Below are positions 15,441 to 24,275 of a stretch of 64,000 nucleotides of DNA, one piece after another (positions within the stretch are counted from its first letter, which is position 1; each line of letters starts with the position of its first letter). The notes below the pieces were generated by a model that searched no databases, was not told where the DNA came from, and was given only the letters and a program-made list of their open reading frames with translations. The translations under genes and the position numbers were made by a program. The stretch is from DATJIG01 sp050260515 (GTDB lineage Bacteria > Pseudomonadota > Alphaproteobacteria > SMXQ01), in assembly GCA_050260515.1 (NCBI GenBank), contig JBLNCI010000016.1, forward strand, positions 1-64,000, read 5' to 3'.

Positions 15441-16199
15441 GTGCATCTAATCGTTGGGGGGACAATCTTGAGGAAGACGCCATTTTTTCAACTGGTGCTT
15501 TGTCTCGCGTTCCTGAGCCCCGCGGCTGCCCAGACGGTCGGAGAGCGTCTGCGCGGCCACGTCGATATTGCAACCGGCATCAGCGCCAAGGTTCAGGTGC
15601 CGTTGCCCGAAGGCGAGTGGCTGCTGATTCACCGCGAATACGAACGGACCAAAGAGAGCAACATCCGCCTCGTCAAACTGCGTCTGGTGCGCGTGGCCGA
15701 TGGCGCGCTGTCGGGATACTTGTACGTTGCGACGAACGATGAATTGGTCAACGTCGGGTGGACGCTGCCGGGATATTGCTCGCGCAAGGACGTGTTCTAC
15801 AGGGAACCGAGCGATACCCGGGGCATGGGCGGCGGACGCCCGTTCGCATGCCTCGCCATCAATCACATTCAGATGACCAGCAATCCCACTGCTTCCGATG
15901 GCACCAAAGCCTTCTACGATTGGGTTTGGAAGAATACGCGCGGTATGCCGACGACCTTGGTAGAGGCGATTTACGAGCTGTCAGACGGGAAGCGCTATCT
16001 TGAGGTGATCTACGGCCGCAATCCGGAAGCAGAAGGATTTGAACCGAGCAGGGCTTCATGGCGCGCATCCGAATGGCACAAGGACAGGTTGCTGGGCGAT
16101 CCGAAACGGCTTGCCTATATGAACGCATTTCGCGATTGGGCGGTGGCCTGGCAGGCCGACGTCCGGGACGGCTTCAATGGCCGCTTGGCCGCCAAATAA
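15441..16199 (+). CDS. Exported orphan protein of unknown function
   Basis: Unrecognised 252-residue protein. The N-terminus (LRKTPFFQLVLCLAFLSPAAAQ) is a clear signal peptide. The rest is soluble, with two internal Cys (in GYCSRKD and FACLAIN) that could form a disulfide. GTG at 15441 has AGGA upstream; TTG at 15468 with GGGGGG upstream is equally possible and starts just before the signal peptide. The gene is lower in GC than its neighbours (a row near 15841 is about 55%), so it may be a later insertion between the receptor and SDR genes. It lies 7 bp after the receptor stop. Confidence 0.75.
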   Translation: MHLIVGGTILRKTPFFQLVLCLAFLSPAAAQTVGERLRGHVDIATGISAKVQVPLPEGEWLLIHREYERTKESNIRLVKLRLVRVADGALSGYLYVATNDELVNVGWTLPGYCSRKDVFYREPSDTRGMGGGRPFACLAINHIQMTSNPTASDGTKAFYDWVWKNTRGMPTTLVEAIYELSDGKRYLEVIYGRNPEAEGFEPSRASWRASEWHKDRLLGDPKRLAYMNAFRDWAVAWQADVRDGFNGRLAAK

Positions 16200-16242
16200 C
16201 TCCGCACCTGCCCGGCACAAAAGCACGAAAGGACCTCAGCGT

Positions 16243-17076
16243 ATGCCGTCGATCGATCTCAAGAACCGCGTCTTCATCGTCACCGGAGGGTCGCGCGGCA
16301 TGGGCCGCGCCATGACCGAGGCGCTGCTGGCCGCCAACGCGCGCGTCGCCGCGCTGTCGCCGGACACCGCCGAGCTCAACGCGACGGTGGACGCGCTGCG
16401 CAAGCAATCGGGCAAGGACCGCGTGCTCGGCATCGACGCCGACATCTCGAACCCGGAGCACTGCAAGCGCGCGGTGGACGAGTGCGCGTCGTACTTCGGC
16501 GGGATCGACGGTCTCGTCAACAACGCGGCCCTCGGCCAGCCCTACCTGCGCCCCGGCATCGACGACACCACGGTGTGGTTCTGGGAGGCCGATCCGGTCC
16601 GCTGGGGCAAGATGATCCAGGTCAACGTCATCGGCACGTTCATGATGGCCAACGCCGTCACGCCGCACCTGATCGCCCGCAAGTGGGGCCGCGTCGTCAA
16701 CGTGACGACCAGTCTCGGCACCATCCAGCGCGCCGGCAACACGCCCTACGGCCCGTCCAAGGGCGCGATTGAGGCGATGACCATCGCCTGGGCCAAGGAG
16801 CTCGACGGCACCGGCGTCACAATGAACTCGCTGATCCCGGGCGGCGTCACCAACACCGCCTTCGTGCCCGACGCCTACCGGGCCAAGGCGCGCCACATGC
16901 TCGAGCCCGAGGTGATGAAGACGCCGATCGTGTGGATCCTGTCGGATCTGTCGAACGGCTTCACCGGCCGCCGTTTCGTCGCCAAGGAGTGGGATGCGAG
17001 GCTGCCGCCGGCTGAGGCCGCCGAGAAGGCGATCGAGGCCCCCGTCTATCTCAAGGCCAGCGTCGAGCGGAGCTAG
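16243..17076 (+). CDS. Short-chain dehydrogenase/reductase (SDR)
   Basis: A 277-residue classical SDR. The cofactor motif TGGSRGMG is at residues 14-21, NNA at 93-95, and the catalytic Tyr169 and Lys173 in YGPSKGA, with Ser157 as the third member. The residue after beta-2 is Ser rather than Asp, which favours NADP(H) over NAD. GAAAGGA precedes the ATG at 16243. It is the last plus-strand gene of the acid-catabolism cluster and presumably oxidises a hydroxyl or reduces a keto group of the same intermediate. Confidence 0.9.
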   Translation: MPSIDLKNRVFIVTGGSRGMGRAMTEALLAANARVAALSPDTAELNATVDALRKQSGKDRVLGIDADISNPEHCKRAVDECASYFGGIDGLVNNAALGQPYLRPGIDDTTVWFWEADPVRWGKMIQVNVIGTFMMANAVTPHLIARKWGRVVNVTTSLGTIQRAGNTPYGPSKGAIEAMTIAWAKELDGTGVTMNSLIPGGVTNTAFVPDAYRAKARHMLEPEVMKTPIVWILSDLSNGFTGRRFVAKEWDARLPPAEAAEKAIEAPVYLKASVERS

Positions 17077-17104
17077 CGGGCGTCGCCGGCCGGATGCAGT
17101 CCGC

Positions 17105-18247
17105 CTAGGCCGTGGCTGTCGGTCCGGGCATGCCGGCGGCCGCGGCGCGCACGCCGGCGGTCGCGGCCTCGGCGCCGGCACGCGCGAAGTCGACCGGTCG
17201 CGGGCGATACTCCACGGCGAACAGCGCGGCGAGCGAGCGCTCCAGCCACCCGCGCGGCAGGACCAGGAGCGCCAGAAATCCGGCGCTCGCGACCAGGCGC
17301 TTGGGCACCCGCATGTGCGGGAAGCGCCACACCGAGCGAACGCCAAGCGCGAGCAGCCGGGGCAACGTGTCGCCGGCGACGGGATGCGTCGCCCGGTCGA
17401 GCCTGAGCGACAGGATCCGCGCCTTGCAGTGGGCCGGGATGTTGACGGCGAGTGGCCCCGTCAACGTGATCCCGTGCGTCGCCGCGTGGGCGAGGAGCAC
17501 GCGCTCGCGATCGATCTCGCGCAGGATGCCTTCGCGCAACTCGCCGACCGAGGACGGATGGCGCGCGCGCGCGCGCTCGTGCTCGCGGTACGAGCCCATC
17601 TCGGCGGCGATCTGGACGACGTCGCCGTGGAGGGGCGCAAGCGCGCTGAGATAGCCGTCGACGCAGTCGCGCCAGCCGTTCGCCTCGTCGCTCAGCACCT
17701 CGGCCAGGAAAGCGCGGGTGTAGGCGCTGCCGGTCGTCGGCGGGCTCGGATAGTAGCCGTACAGGAACAGGCACCGCCGCACGTCGCCATCGGCGACGAA
17801 ATCGATGTTCGGCAGCCGCCGGCCGAGCGGCCGGCCGGTGCCGGATACGGAGCGAAGGTAGAACTGCGCCTTCACCGAGCCGGGGCGCCATTCCTCCATC
17901 AGCCGCTTCGCCGCGTGCGGGTCGAGCGTGTCGCGGGAGTCGAGGAACAGGACGATGTCGCCGCGGCACGCCGCGAGGCCGGCGCGGACCGTCTGCGCCT
18001 CGCCGCCCTCCGCGCAGCACACCGGAGTCACCGCGCTGCCGTAGCTTCGGATCGCGTCGCGCGACGATTCGCTCGTGCCGTCGTCGACCACGACCACCTG
18101 GAGGTGCGGATAGGTCTGGCGCCACGCGCTGTCGATCGCGCCGCGCAGGTGGCGTTCGCCGCCGCGGCCGAGCACCACGATGCTGACGAGCGGAGGATAG
18201 ATGTAGATCGGGCACGCACCGGACGCGGTGGGACCGTCGCTGCTCAT
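17105..18247 (-). CDS. Family-2 glycosyltransferase paralogue with degenerate motifs
   Basis: A 380-residue GT-A-fold protein, paralogous over its whole length to the gene at 18429. It retains VVVVDDG, but the entry motif normally reading TSYN is LGRGG here, and the metal-binding DSDD is DSRD (in LFLDSRDTLDPHA). The ~200-residue C-terminal extension (NIPAHCKARILSLRLDRATHP, WRFPHMR) is well conserved between the copies. GAGGAG lies six bases upstream of the ATG at 18247. The altered sugar-nucleotide and metal residues suggest weakened or changed catalysis. The acceptor is probably a surface glycan, inferred from family only. Confidence 0.83.
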   Translation of the reverse strand: MSSDGPTASGACPIYIYPPLVSIVVLGRGGERHLRGAIDSAWRQTYPHLQVVVVDDGTSESSRDAIRSYGSAVTPVCCAEGGEAQTVRAGLAACRGDIVLFLDSRDTLDPHAAKRLMEEWRPGSVKAQFYLRSVSGTGRPLGRRLPNIDFVADGDVRRCLFLYGYYPSPPTTGSAYTRAFLAEVLSDEANGWRDCVDGYLSALAPLHGDVVQIAAEMGSYREHERARARHPSSVGELREGILREIDRERVLLAHAATHGITLTGPLAVNIPAHCKARILSLRLDRATHPVAGDTLPRLLALGVRSVWRFPHMRVPKRLVASAGFLALLVLPRGWLERSLAALFAVEYRPRPVDFARAGAEAATAGVRAAAAGMPGPTATA

Positions 18248-18428
18248 GATCGCTCCTCGTCGGGTCGTCGGGGCGGACCGGCGCCGCGCCAACGAGCGAA
18301 ACGTAGCCGTAAACGCGGATGGCAGGCCCGCCGATCCACGGGTCAACTTCGGGGCCGACGTGTGCGGAGTGTCACGGCCGGTCACAGGCGTGACACGCAG
18401 GTCGTGACCGGCGCTCAGTGGGCGGTGC

Positions 18429-19580
18429 CTACTCGATCAGCCGGCTCGGATCGAGCGCGGCCAGGGACCACCCCAACGCCGCCCGTGCCCGGGCCGCGGC
18501 CGCGGCGGTGACCATCCGCGCGAGATCGCCGGCGCTCGGCCGCTGCTCGGCGACGAACAGCACGTGCATCCAGCGCTCGATCCACCGCCGCGGCAGCACG
18601 AGCAGCGCCGCCATCCCGGCGCTCGCGATCACGCGCTTGCGGAGCCGCATGTGCGGAAAGCGCCACGCCGAGGCGACGCCCATCGCGAACAGCCGGACGA
18701 GCGTGTCGCCCGCGACCGGGTGCGTGGCGCGGTCGAGACGGAGCGACAGGATGCGCGCCTTGCAGTGCGCCGGAATGTTGGCGACGAGCGAGCCGCGGAT
18801 CGCGATCGCCCGCGCCGCGGCATGGGCGATAATCGCGCGCTCGCGCTCGATCTCCCGCAGCATGCCCTCGCGCAGGCGTTCGACCGACAGCTTGGTCCAC
18901 GCCGACATGTTGCGGTCATGGACGCGGTAGGAGCCAAGCTCGGTCGCGATCTGCACGATGCTGCCATGCAGCGGCGCGAGCCCGTTGAGGTAGCCGTCGA
19001 TGCCGTTGGTCCAGTCGCACACCGACTCCGGCAGTACAGCGAGCAGGAATGTGCGCGCATACGCGTTGCCGCTGGTCGGCGGACTCGGGTAGTAGCCGTA
19101 GCGGAACAGGCACTGCTGCAGCTCGCCCTCGGAGACGAAGTCGATGTTGGGCAGGCGGTAGCCGCGCGGCCGCCCCAGCCCGTCGATCGCGCGAAGATAG
19201 AAGTGCGCCTTCACCGTGCCCGGGCGCCACTCCTGGACCAGGCGCCTGACCGCCGCGGGGTCGAGCAGGTCGTCCGAATCGAGGAACAGCACGATCTCCC
19301 CGCGACTGGCGTCGAGGCCTGAGCGGCTTGCCGCCGCCTCGCCGCCGTTCTCCCGCAGGACCGCCGTGATCGAATCGCCGTAGCTGGCGATGATCTCGGG
19401 CGAGGAATCGGTCGAGCCGTCGTCGACGACGATCACCTCGGTGTTGCGGTAGGTCTGGTTCAGCGCGCTGTCGATGGTGGCGCGGAGGTAGCGCTCGTAG
19501 TTGTAGCTGGTGATGACGACGGACACGAGCGGGGCGGAATCCGGGCGGGGCGCGCCCACGGCGGGGGGAATCTGTCGCAT
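18429..19580 (-). CDS. Family-2 glycosyltransferase
   Basis: A 383-residue cytoplasmic or peripheral glycosyltransferase. All family motifs are intact: VSVVITSYNYERYL, IVVDDGSTDSS, ENGGEAAASRSGL and the DxD-type LFLDSDDLLDP. A C-terminal ~200-residue extension is shared with the neighbouring copy and ends in a hydrophobic stretch (VIASAGMAALLVLPRRW) that may attach it to the membrane. The ATG at 19580 has GAGGA six bases upstream and was preferred to an ATG six codons earlier. The downstream copy begins 182 bp after its stop. It transfers a sugar from an activated donor, probably to a surface polysaccharide. Confidence 0.88.
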   Translation of the reverse strand: MRQIPPAVGAPRPDSAPLVSVVITSYNYERYLRATIDSALNQTYRNTEVIVVDDGSTDSSPEIIASYGDSITAVLRENGGEAAASRSGLDASRGEIVLFLDSDDLLDPAAVRRLVQEWRPGTVKAHFYLRAIDGLGRPRGYRLPNIDFVSEGELQQCLFRYGYYPSPPTSGNAYARTFLLAVLPESVCDWTNGIDGYLNGLAPLHGSIVQIATELGSYRVHDRNMSAWTKLSVERLREGMLREIERERAIIAHAAARAIAIRGSLVANIPAHCKARILSLRLDRATHPVAGDTLVRLFAMGVASAWRFPHMRLRKRVIASAGMAALLVLPRRWIERWMHVLFVAEQRPSAGDLARMVTAAAAARARAALGWSLAALDPSRLIE

Positions 19581-19910
19581 AAAACGTCCTCGAACCATGT
19601 ATGGGCGCCCGGCGCCGCGGACGTGCGACGGACGGCGAATGTAGGCAAAGCCTAGCGGCGGACCGCGATGCTCCGCCGTCCACTCGACGCGACAAGTTCG
19701 GGACAGGGCCACCTTTTGGATTCGCTGCGGCGCGGAGATGCCACGGGGCAACATCGCCACGCGACGGAGCGAGCGGTCGCCCGGTTGCGGGGGCGCAGCC
19801 GCTCGCACGATCCGCCGTCCGCTGGCCGCGTTTGGGGGTAAACGCCTGGAATACGCGGTGCGGGTCGGGTGTTGTCTGCCCAGAGGCCGGACAAGCACCA
19901 GGATTCGACA
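19581..19910. other. Divergent intergenic region
   Basis: A 330-bp gap between the glycosyltransferase (minus) and the small exported repeat protein (plus). It must carry promoters for both. I see no gene, strong hairpin or repeat in it. Confidence 0.35.
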
Positions 19911-20195
19911 ATGACGGGCCCGTTCAAAGCGTCGTTCGGTATCGCGGCAGCGATCGCCGCCAGTATCAGCGGCATCGCTCATGCGCAGTCGGTCCCGCGC
20001 AACACCGTCGACACGCCGCGCGTCGAGCGGGCGGAGCGGGTCGCCGGCGTCGACGTGCAGCGCCCGGAGCGGCCGGAGCGAGTCGAGCGGGTCGAGAAGG
20101 TGGAGCGCATCGAGCGTCCCGAGAAAGTGGAGCGGGTGGAACGAGTCGAGCGCGTCGATCGAGTCGATCGTCCGGAGCGCGGCGGGCGTCATTAG
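19911..20195 (+). CDS. Small exported protein with charged VER/PER repeats
   Basis: A 94-residue protein. Residues 1-26 are a signal peptide ending IAHAQS. From about residue 37 the chain is almost wholly a short-period repeat built from VERVE, PERVER and VDRVD units, alternating acidic and basic residues, and ends ERGGRH. Such a segment would be an extended single helix or disordered. AGGA precedes the ATG at 19911. The following gene encodes an outer-membrane barrel. Function unknown; the DNA is repetitive enough that recombination could vary the repeat number. Confidence 0.65.
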   Translation: MTGPFKASFGIAAAIAASISGIAHAQSVPRNTVDTPRVERAERVAGVDVQRPERPERVERVEKVERIERPEKVERVERVERVDRVDRPERGGRH

Positions 20196-20275
20196 CAGGG
20201 GGCGGAGCGCGGTTGCCGACAAAAGTGCGCCGCGCCCATCGAAAACGACGGATGCCAACATCCGGGGGTGGGGAG

Positions 20276-21043
20276 ATGAAGTCGTCGCGTTCGCTCGGTG
20301 TCGCGCTTGCGCTCTTGGTCGCGGCGACGCTCGTCCATCGGTCTGCGTCCGCCGGCGGCCTCAGCGTGACGTCCGGGGTCGACTACAGCAGCGGCAAGTA
20401 CGGCGACGCCGCCTCGACGGAGATCTGGTACGTGCCACTGATCGGCAAATACGAGCTCGACGCCTGGACGTTCAAGCTCACCGTTCCATACATCCGCGTC
20501 ACCGGCCCGGGAAACGTGGTGCGTGACGTCGGCGCAATCCGTCCGGGCGCGGCGGTCCGTCGCACCGATGAAGGCATGGGCGACATCGTCGCCGGCATCA
20601 CCCGAACCGTGTACGAGCGTGACGGCACGCTCGCGGAAGTGACCGGTAAGGCGAAGTTCGGGACCGCGGACGAATCGAAGGGACTCGGCACCGGCGCCAA
20701 CGACTACTACGGGCAGCTCGATCTCTATCACACGGTCGATCGCTTTACGCCGTTCGCCGGGATCGGCTATCGCCTCACCGGCGATGCGCCCGGCGTTCCG
20801 CTCCGCGACGTGTTCTACGGGACCGTCGGCACGAGCTACCGTCTCGAAGAGACGACCTCCGCCGGCCTGTCGCTCGACATGCGGGAGAAATCGACCGCGA
20901 GCGGGGCGCCCCAGGCCGAAGCGACCGCCTTCGTCACGCGACGGCTGAGCGATCCCTGGAAGCTCCAGGTCTATGCGGTTCGCGGCTTCACCAACGCGAG
21001 CGCCGATTGGGGCGCGGGCGCCACGGTGACGCGCATGTTCTGA
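20276..21043 (+). CDS. Outer-membrane beta-barrel protein
   Basis: A 255-residue exported protein. The signal peptide (SLGVALALLVAATLVHRSASA) is followed by alternating amphipathic strands, for example STEIWYVPLIGKYEL, WTFKLTVPYIRVTG and PFAGIGYRLTG, and the chain ends with an aromatic residue (TVTRMF), the classical C-terminal signal for outer-membrane insertion. The pattern resembles the MetA-pathway/transporter-type small barrels. GGGGAG immediately precedes the ATG at 20276. A strong hairpin follows the gene. Transported compound unknown. Confidence 0.8.
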   Translation: MKSSRSLGVALALLVAATLVHRSASAGGLSVTSGVDYSSGKYGDAASTEIWYVPLIGKYELDAWTFKLTVPYIRVTGPGNVVRDVGAIRPGAAVRRTDEGMGDIVAGITRTVYERDGTLAEVTGKAKFGTADESKGLGTGANDYYGQLDLYHTVDRFTPFAGIGYRLTGDAPGVPLRDVFYGTVGTSYRLEETTSAGLSLDMREKSTASGAPQAEATAFVTRRLSDPWKLQVYAVRGFTNASADWGAGATVTRMF

Positions 21044-21074
21044 GCGGCTTCACACTCCACCCCGAGCCGCTCCC

Positions 21075-21109
21075 GAGCCCCGCCGCACTCATCCCCCACG
21101 GCGGGGCTC
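21075..21109 (+). terminator. GC-rich hairpin after the barrel gene
   Basis: GAGCCCCGCCG (21075-21085) pairs perfectly with CGGCGGGGCTC (21099-21109) around a 13-base loop, 32 bp past the stop. There is no clear T-tract. It is likely a terminator or transcript-stabilising hairpin between the barrel gene and glnD. Confidence 0.55.
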
Positions 21110-21217
21110 GTCCTATCTGGGGATCCGCCGCGCGCTTGATGCGCCGTCGAAGCCGCCTATCTATGGTAGATTCCACCCTGCGGCTTCGCTCCGGAGCGGC
21201 GCCGCCGAAGGAATCCC

Positions 21218-24034
21218 ATGTACGCCGTGTCGAGCCCCGCCACCGCGATCGACATCCCGCCGAAGCAGCCGTCCACCACGACCGGGGCGGCGGCGGCGCT
21301 GCAGACTCTCGATCCCGATCTGGCGCCGGACCGTCTCCGGCCCGAAGCGCTTCGGGTGCTCAAGGCGGCCGTCGATGAGGGTCGCTCCGCGATCCGCGCC
21401 CGCTTCGACGCCGGGGCGACCGGTTCCGAAACCGTCGCGGCCCAGTGCCGCTTTGTCGACGATCTGCTGACCGCGGTGCTCGACTTCACCATCGCCCGCG
21501 TGTTCCCGGTGTCGAATCCGACCAAGGGCGAGCGCATGGGCGTTGTCGCTGTCGGCGGCTACGGCCGCGGCGAGCTGGCTCCGCATTCCGACGTCGATCT
21601 CCTGTTCCTGCGCCCTTACAAAAAGACGCCGCATACGGAGCAGGTGATCGAGTTCGTGCTCTACCTGCTGTGGGATCTCGGCTTCAAGGTCGGCCAGGCG
21701 GTGCGCTCCGTGGACGAGTGCATCCGGCTGGCCAAGGGCGACATCACCATCCGGACGTCGATTCTCGAGTCGCGACCGGTGTGGGGCGACGCAAAGCTGC
21801 ACGCCGAGCTGATGCGGCGCTTCTGGAAAGAAGTCGTCGCCGGCACCGAATCCGATTTCGTCGAGGCGAAGCTCGCCGAGCGCGATGCGCGTCATGCGCG
21901 TATGGGCGATTCGCGGTACGTTCTCGAGCCCAACGTCAAGGAGGGCAAGGGCGGTCTTCGCGACCTCCACACCCTGTTCTGGATCACGAAGTACATCTAC
22001 CGCGTCTCGCAGGTGTCGGAGATCGTGAAGCTCGGCGTCCTGTCGGAGCGCGAGGCGCGGCGCTTCATCCAGGCGCAGAATTTCCTGTGGCACGTGCGGT
22101 GCCACCTCCACTACCTCACCGGCCGCGCCGAGGAGCGCCTGACGTTCGATCTGCAGGAGCAGGTCGGCCGGCTGATGGGCTATACCGACCGCGCCGGCGC
22201 GCGTGGCGTCGAGCGCTTCATGAAGCACTACTTCCTGTATGCGAAGGAAGTCGGCGATCTCACCCGGATTTTCTGCGCGGCGCTCGAGGAGAGCCACAAG
22301 CGCCCCTCCTCCGCGGCGTCGTTTCTCGGCCGCTTCCGGTGGCGCCGCAAAGGCGGCGAGACGCAGCAGGTCGACGGCTTCGCGGTGAAGGGCGACCGTC
22401 TCACGGTCGCGTCTCCAGACGCGTTCGAGAAGGACCCCGTGAACCTCATCGGGCTGTTTGCGGTCGCGCACAGGCACCGGCTCGACATCCATCCCGAGGC
22501 GCTGCGGCTGGTCACGCGGTCGCTGCGGCTGATCGACGAGGGGCTGCGCGCCGATCCCGAGGCGAACCGGCTGTTCTTGGACATGCTCGCCTCGAAGGAC
22601 AATTCGGAGTTCTGGCTGCGGCGCATGAACGAGGCCGGCGTGTTCGGCCGCTTCATTCCCGACTTCGGCCGCGTCGTCGCGCAAATGCAGCACGACATGT
22701 ATCACGTGTTCACCGTCGACGAGCACACGCTGATGGCGCTCGGCATCCTCCACAAGGTCGAGCTCGGGGAGCTCAAGGAAGAGATGCCGGTGATCTCGGA
22801 CGCAATCCATAATGTCCAGTCGCGGCGCGCGCTGTATCTGTCCGTGCTGCTTCACGACATCGCCAAGGGGCGCGGCGGCGACCATTCCGAACTCGGCGCC
22901 GAGATCGCGCTCAAGCTGGGGCCGCGGCTCGGCCTGACCGACGAGGAGACCGAGACGGTCTCGTGGCTGGTGCGGCACCACCTCATCATGAGCAACACGG
23001 CCTTCAAGCGCGACGTCTCCGACCCGCGCACGGTCCGCGACTTCGTCGCGATCGTGCAGTCGGTGGAGCGGCTGCGGCTTCTGCTTGCGTTGACGGTGGC
23101 CGATATCCGCGCCGTCGGGCCCACGGTATGGAACGGGTGGAAAGGCGCGCTGCTGCGGGAACTCGCTCTCGCCGCCGAGGAGATGATCGAGGGCGGCCTC
23201 AAGGCCGAGGCCCGCGACGAGCGTGTGCGCGCCGCCCAGACCGCGCTGCGAGCCGAGCTTCCCGATTGGGACGACGAGGCATTCGGCTCCCATCTCGCCC
23301 GCGGCTACCCGGGATACTGGCTCGCCTTCGACCCGCCGACGCTCGCCCGTCAGGCGCGACTCGTGCGTGCCGCCGAGGAGGCGGGCCGCTCATTCGCGGT
23401 CGAGGAGTCGTCCGACGCCTACCGGGCCGTCACCGAGATCACCGTCTACGCGACCGATCACGCGGGCCTGTTCTCGCAGATCGCCGGCGCGATCGCGCTC
23501 GCCGGCGGCAACGTGGTCGACGCGCGCATCACGACCATGACGAACGGCATGGCGCTCGACGTGTTCTGGATTCAGGACGTCAACGAGGAGGCGTTCGACA
23601 AGCCCGACAAGCTCGCCCATCTGCGCGGGCTCATCGAACGGTCGGTGTCGGGACGCATCCGTCCCGGCCGTGAACTCGCGGGCAAGCGCTCGGGTCCCAC
23701 CCGCACCCGCGTCTTCAAGGTCGCGCCGCGGGTCCTCGTCGACAATGCCGTGTCCGCGACCCATACCGTGATCGAGGTCAACGGCCGCGACCGGCCGGGC
23801 TTCCTGTTCGACGTGACCTCGGCGCTCACTGATCTCAACCTGCAGATATCGACCGCGAAGATCTCGACCTACGGCGCGAGGGCCGTCGACGTGTTCTATG
23901 TGAAGGATCTGTTCGGACTCAAAGTCGTGCACGACGGCAAGCTCGAGCAGATCCGCAAGCGTCTGCTCGACGTCCTCGTAGACCCCGACGACCGCGGGAA
24001 GGGCGAGACGACGCGCGTCGCCGCCGTCGGCTGA
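21218..24034 (+). CDS. glnD: Bifunctional uridylyltransferase/uridylyl-removing enzyme GlnD
   Basis: A 938-residue nitrogen sensor that adds or removes UMP on PII proteins according to glutamine level. Domains in order: nucleotidyltransferase with GGYGRGELAPHSDVD at residues 113-127; the GlnE/GlnD helical middle; an HD phosphohydrolase domain near residue 540 (LLHDIAKGRGGDHSELG); and two C-terminal ACT domains that bind glutamine (from about residue 735 and about 850). All key motifs are intact and length is normal for alphaproteobacteria. It is a single-gene unit, with murJ and trpS further downstream in the order common in Rhodospirillales. Confidence 0.97.
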   Translation: MYAVSSPATAIDIPPKQPSTTTGAAAALQTLDPDLAPDRLRPEALRVLKAAVDEGRSAIRARFDAGATGSETVAAQCRFVDDLLTAVLDFTIARVFPVSNPTKGERMGVVAVGGYGRGELAPHSDVDLLFLRPYKKTPHTEQVIEFVLYLLWDLGFKVGQAVRSVDECIRLAKGDITIRTSILESRPVWGDAKLHAELMRRFWKEVVAGTESDFVEAKLAERDARHARMGDSRYVLEPNVKEGKGGLRDLHTLFWITKYIYRVSQVSEIVKLGVLSEREARRFIQAQNFLWHVRCHLHYLTGRAEERLTFDLQEQVGRLMGYTDRAGARGVERFMKHYFLYAKEVGDLTRIFCAALEESHKRPSSAASFLGRFRWRRKGGETQQVDGFAVKGDRLTVASPDAFEKDPVNLIGLFAVAHRHRLDIHPEALRLVTRSLRLIDEGLRADPEANRLFLDMLASKDNSEFWLRRMNEAGVFGRFIPDFGRVVAQMQHDMYHVFTVDEHTLMALGILHKVELGELKEEMPVISDAIHNVQSRRALYLSVLLHDIAKGRGGDHSELGAEIALKLGPRLGLTDEETETVSWLVRHHLIMSNTAFKRDVSDPRTVRDFVAIVQSVERLRLLLALTVADIRAVGPTVWNGWKGALLRELALAAEEMIEGGLKAEARDERVRAAQTALRAELPDWDDEAFGSHLARGYPGYWLAFDPPTLARQARLVRAAEEAGRSFAVEESSDAYRAVTEITVYATDHAGLFSQIAGAIALAGGNVVDARITTMTNGMALDVFWIQDVNEEAFDKPDKLAHLRGLIERSVSGRIRPGRELAGKRSGPTRTRVFKVAPRVLVDNAVSATHTVIEVNGRDRPGFLFDVTSALTDLNLQISTAKISTYGARAVDVFYVKDLFGLKVVHDGKLEQIRKRLLDVLVDPDDRGKGETTRVAAVG

Positions 24035-24047
24035 CGCGCGCCTCGTA

Positions 24048-24275
24048 TCAATGATCGTTCCGGCGCCGGTCGCCGGCCCGCACGGTGTCGACGTGACGCA
24101 CCGATTCGACGTAAAGCTCGAGTCCCCTCGCGTGTTGCTCATACGTCCGCGCGAGCGTCTGCAGCATGGTTCCGCGGCTAGGTTCCGCCGCGTCCGCCTG
24201 GTCGCGCAGCTCGCGCGCGCGGTCCCTGAACTCCGCAGCTACCTCCGACGCTTCGTCGAGGCTCTTGAACTGCAT
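24048..24275 (-). CDS. Small conserved-type hypothetical protein
   Basis: A 75-residue, highly charged, helical cytoplasmic protein: FKSLDEASEVAAEFRDRARELRDQADAAEPSRG followed by MLQTLARTYEQHARGLELY. It resembles the many short alphaproteobacterial proteins with a heptad-like helix pair and no known function. A good ribosome-binding site (AAAGGAG, 8 bases before the ATG at 24275) supports translation. It is convergent with glnD, whose stop is 14 bp away. Confidence 0.65.
   Translation of the reverse strand: MQFKSLDEASEVAAEFRDRARELRDQADAAEPSRGTMLQTLARTYEQHARGLELYVESVRHVDTVRAGDRRRNDH

Noticed and set aside
16994..18511. Plus-strand 505-codon open frame
   Set aside because: Lies opposite a well-supported glycosyltransferase, is Arg/Ala-rich and has no recognisable motif; typical GC-rich antisense frame.
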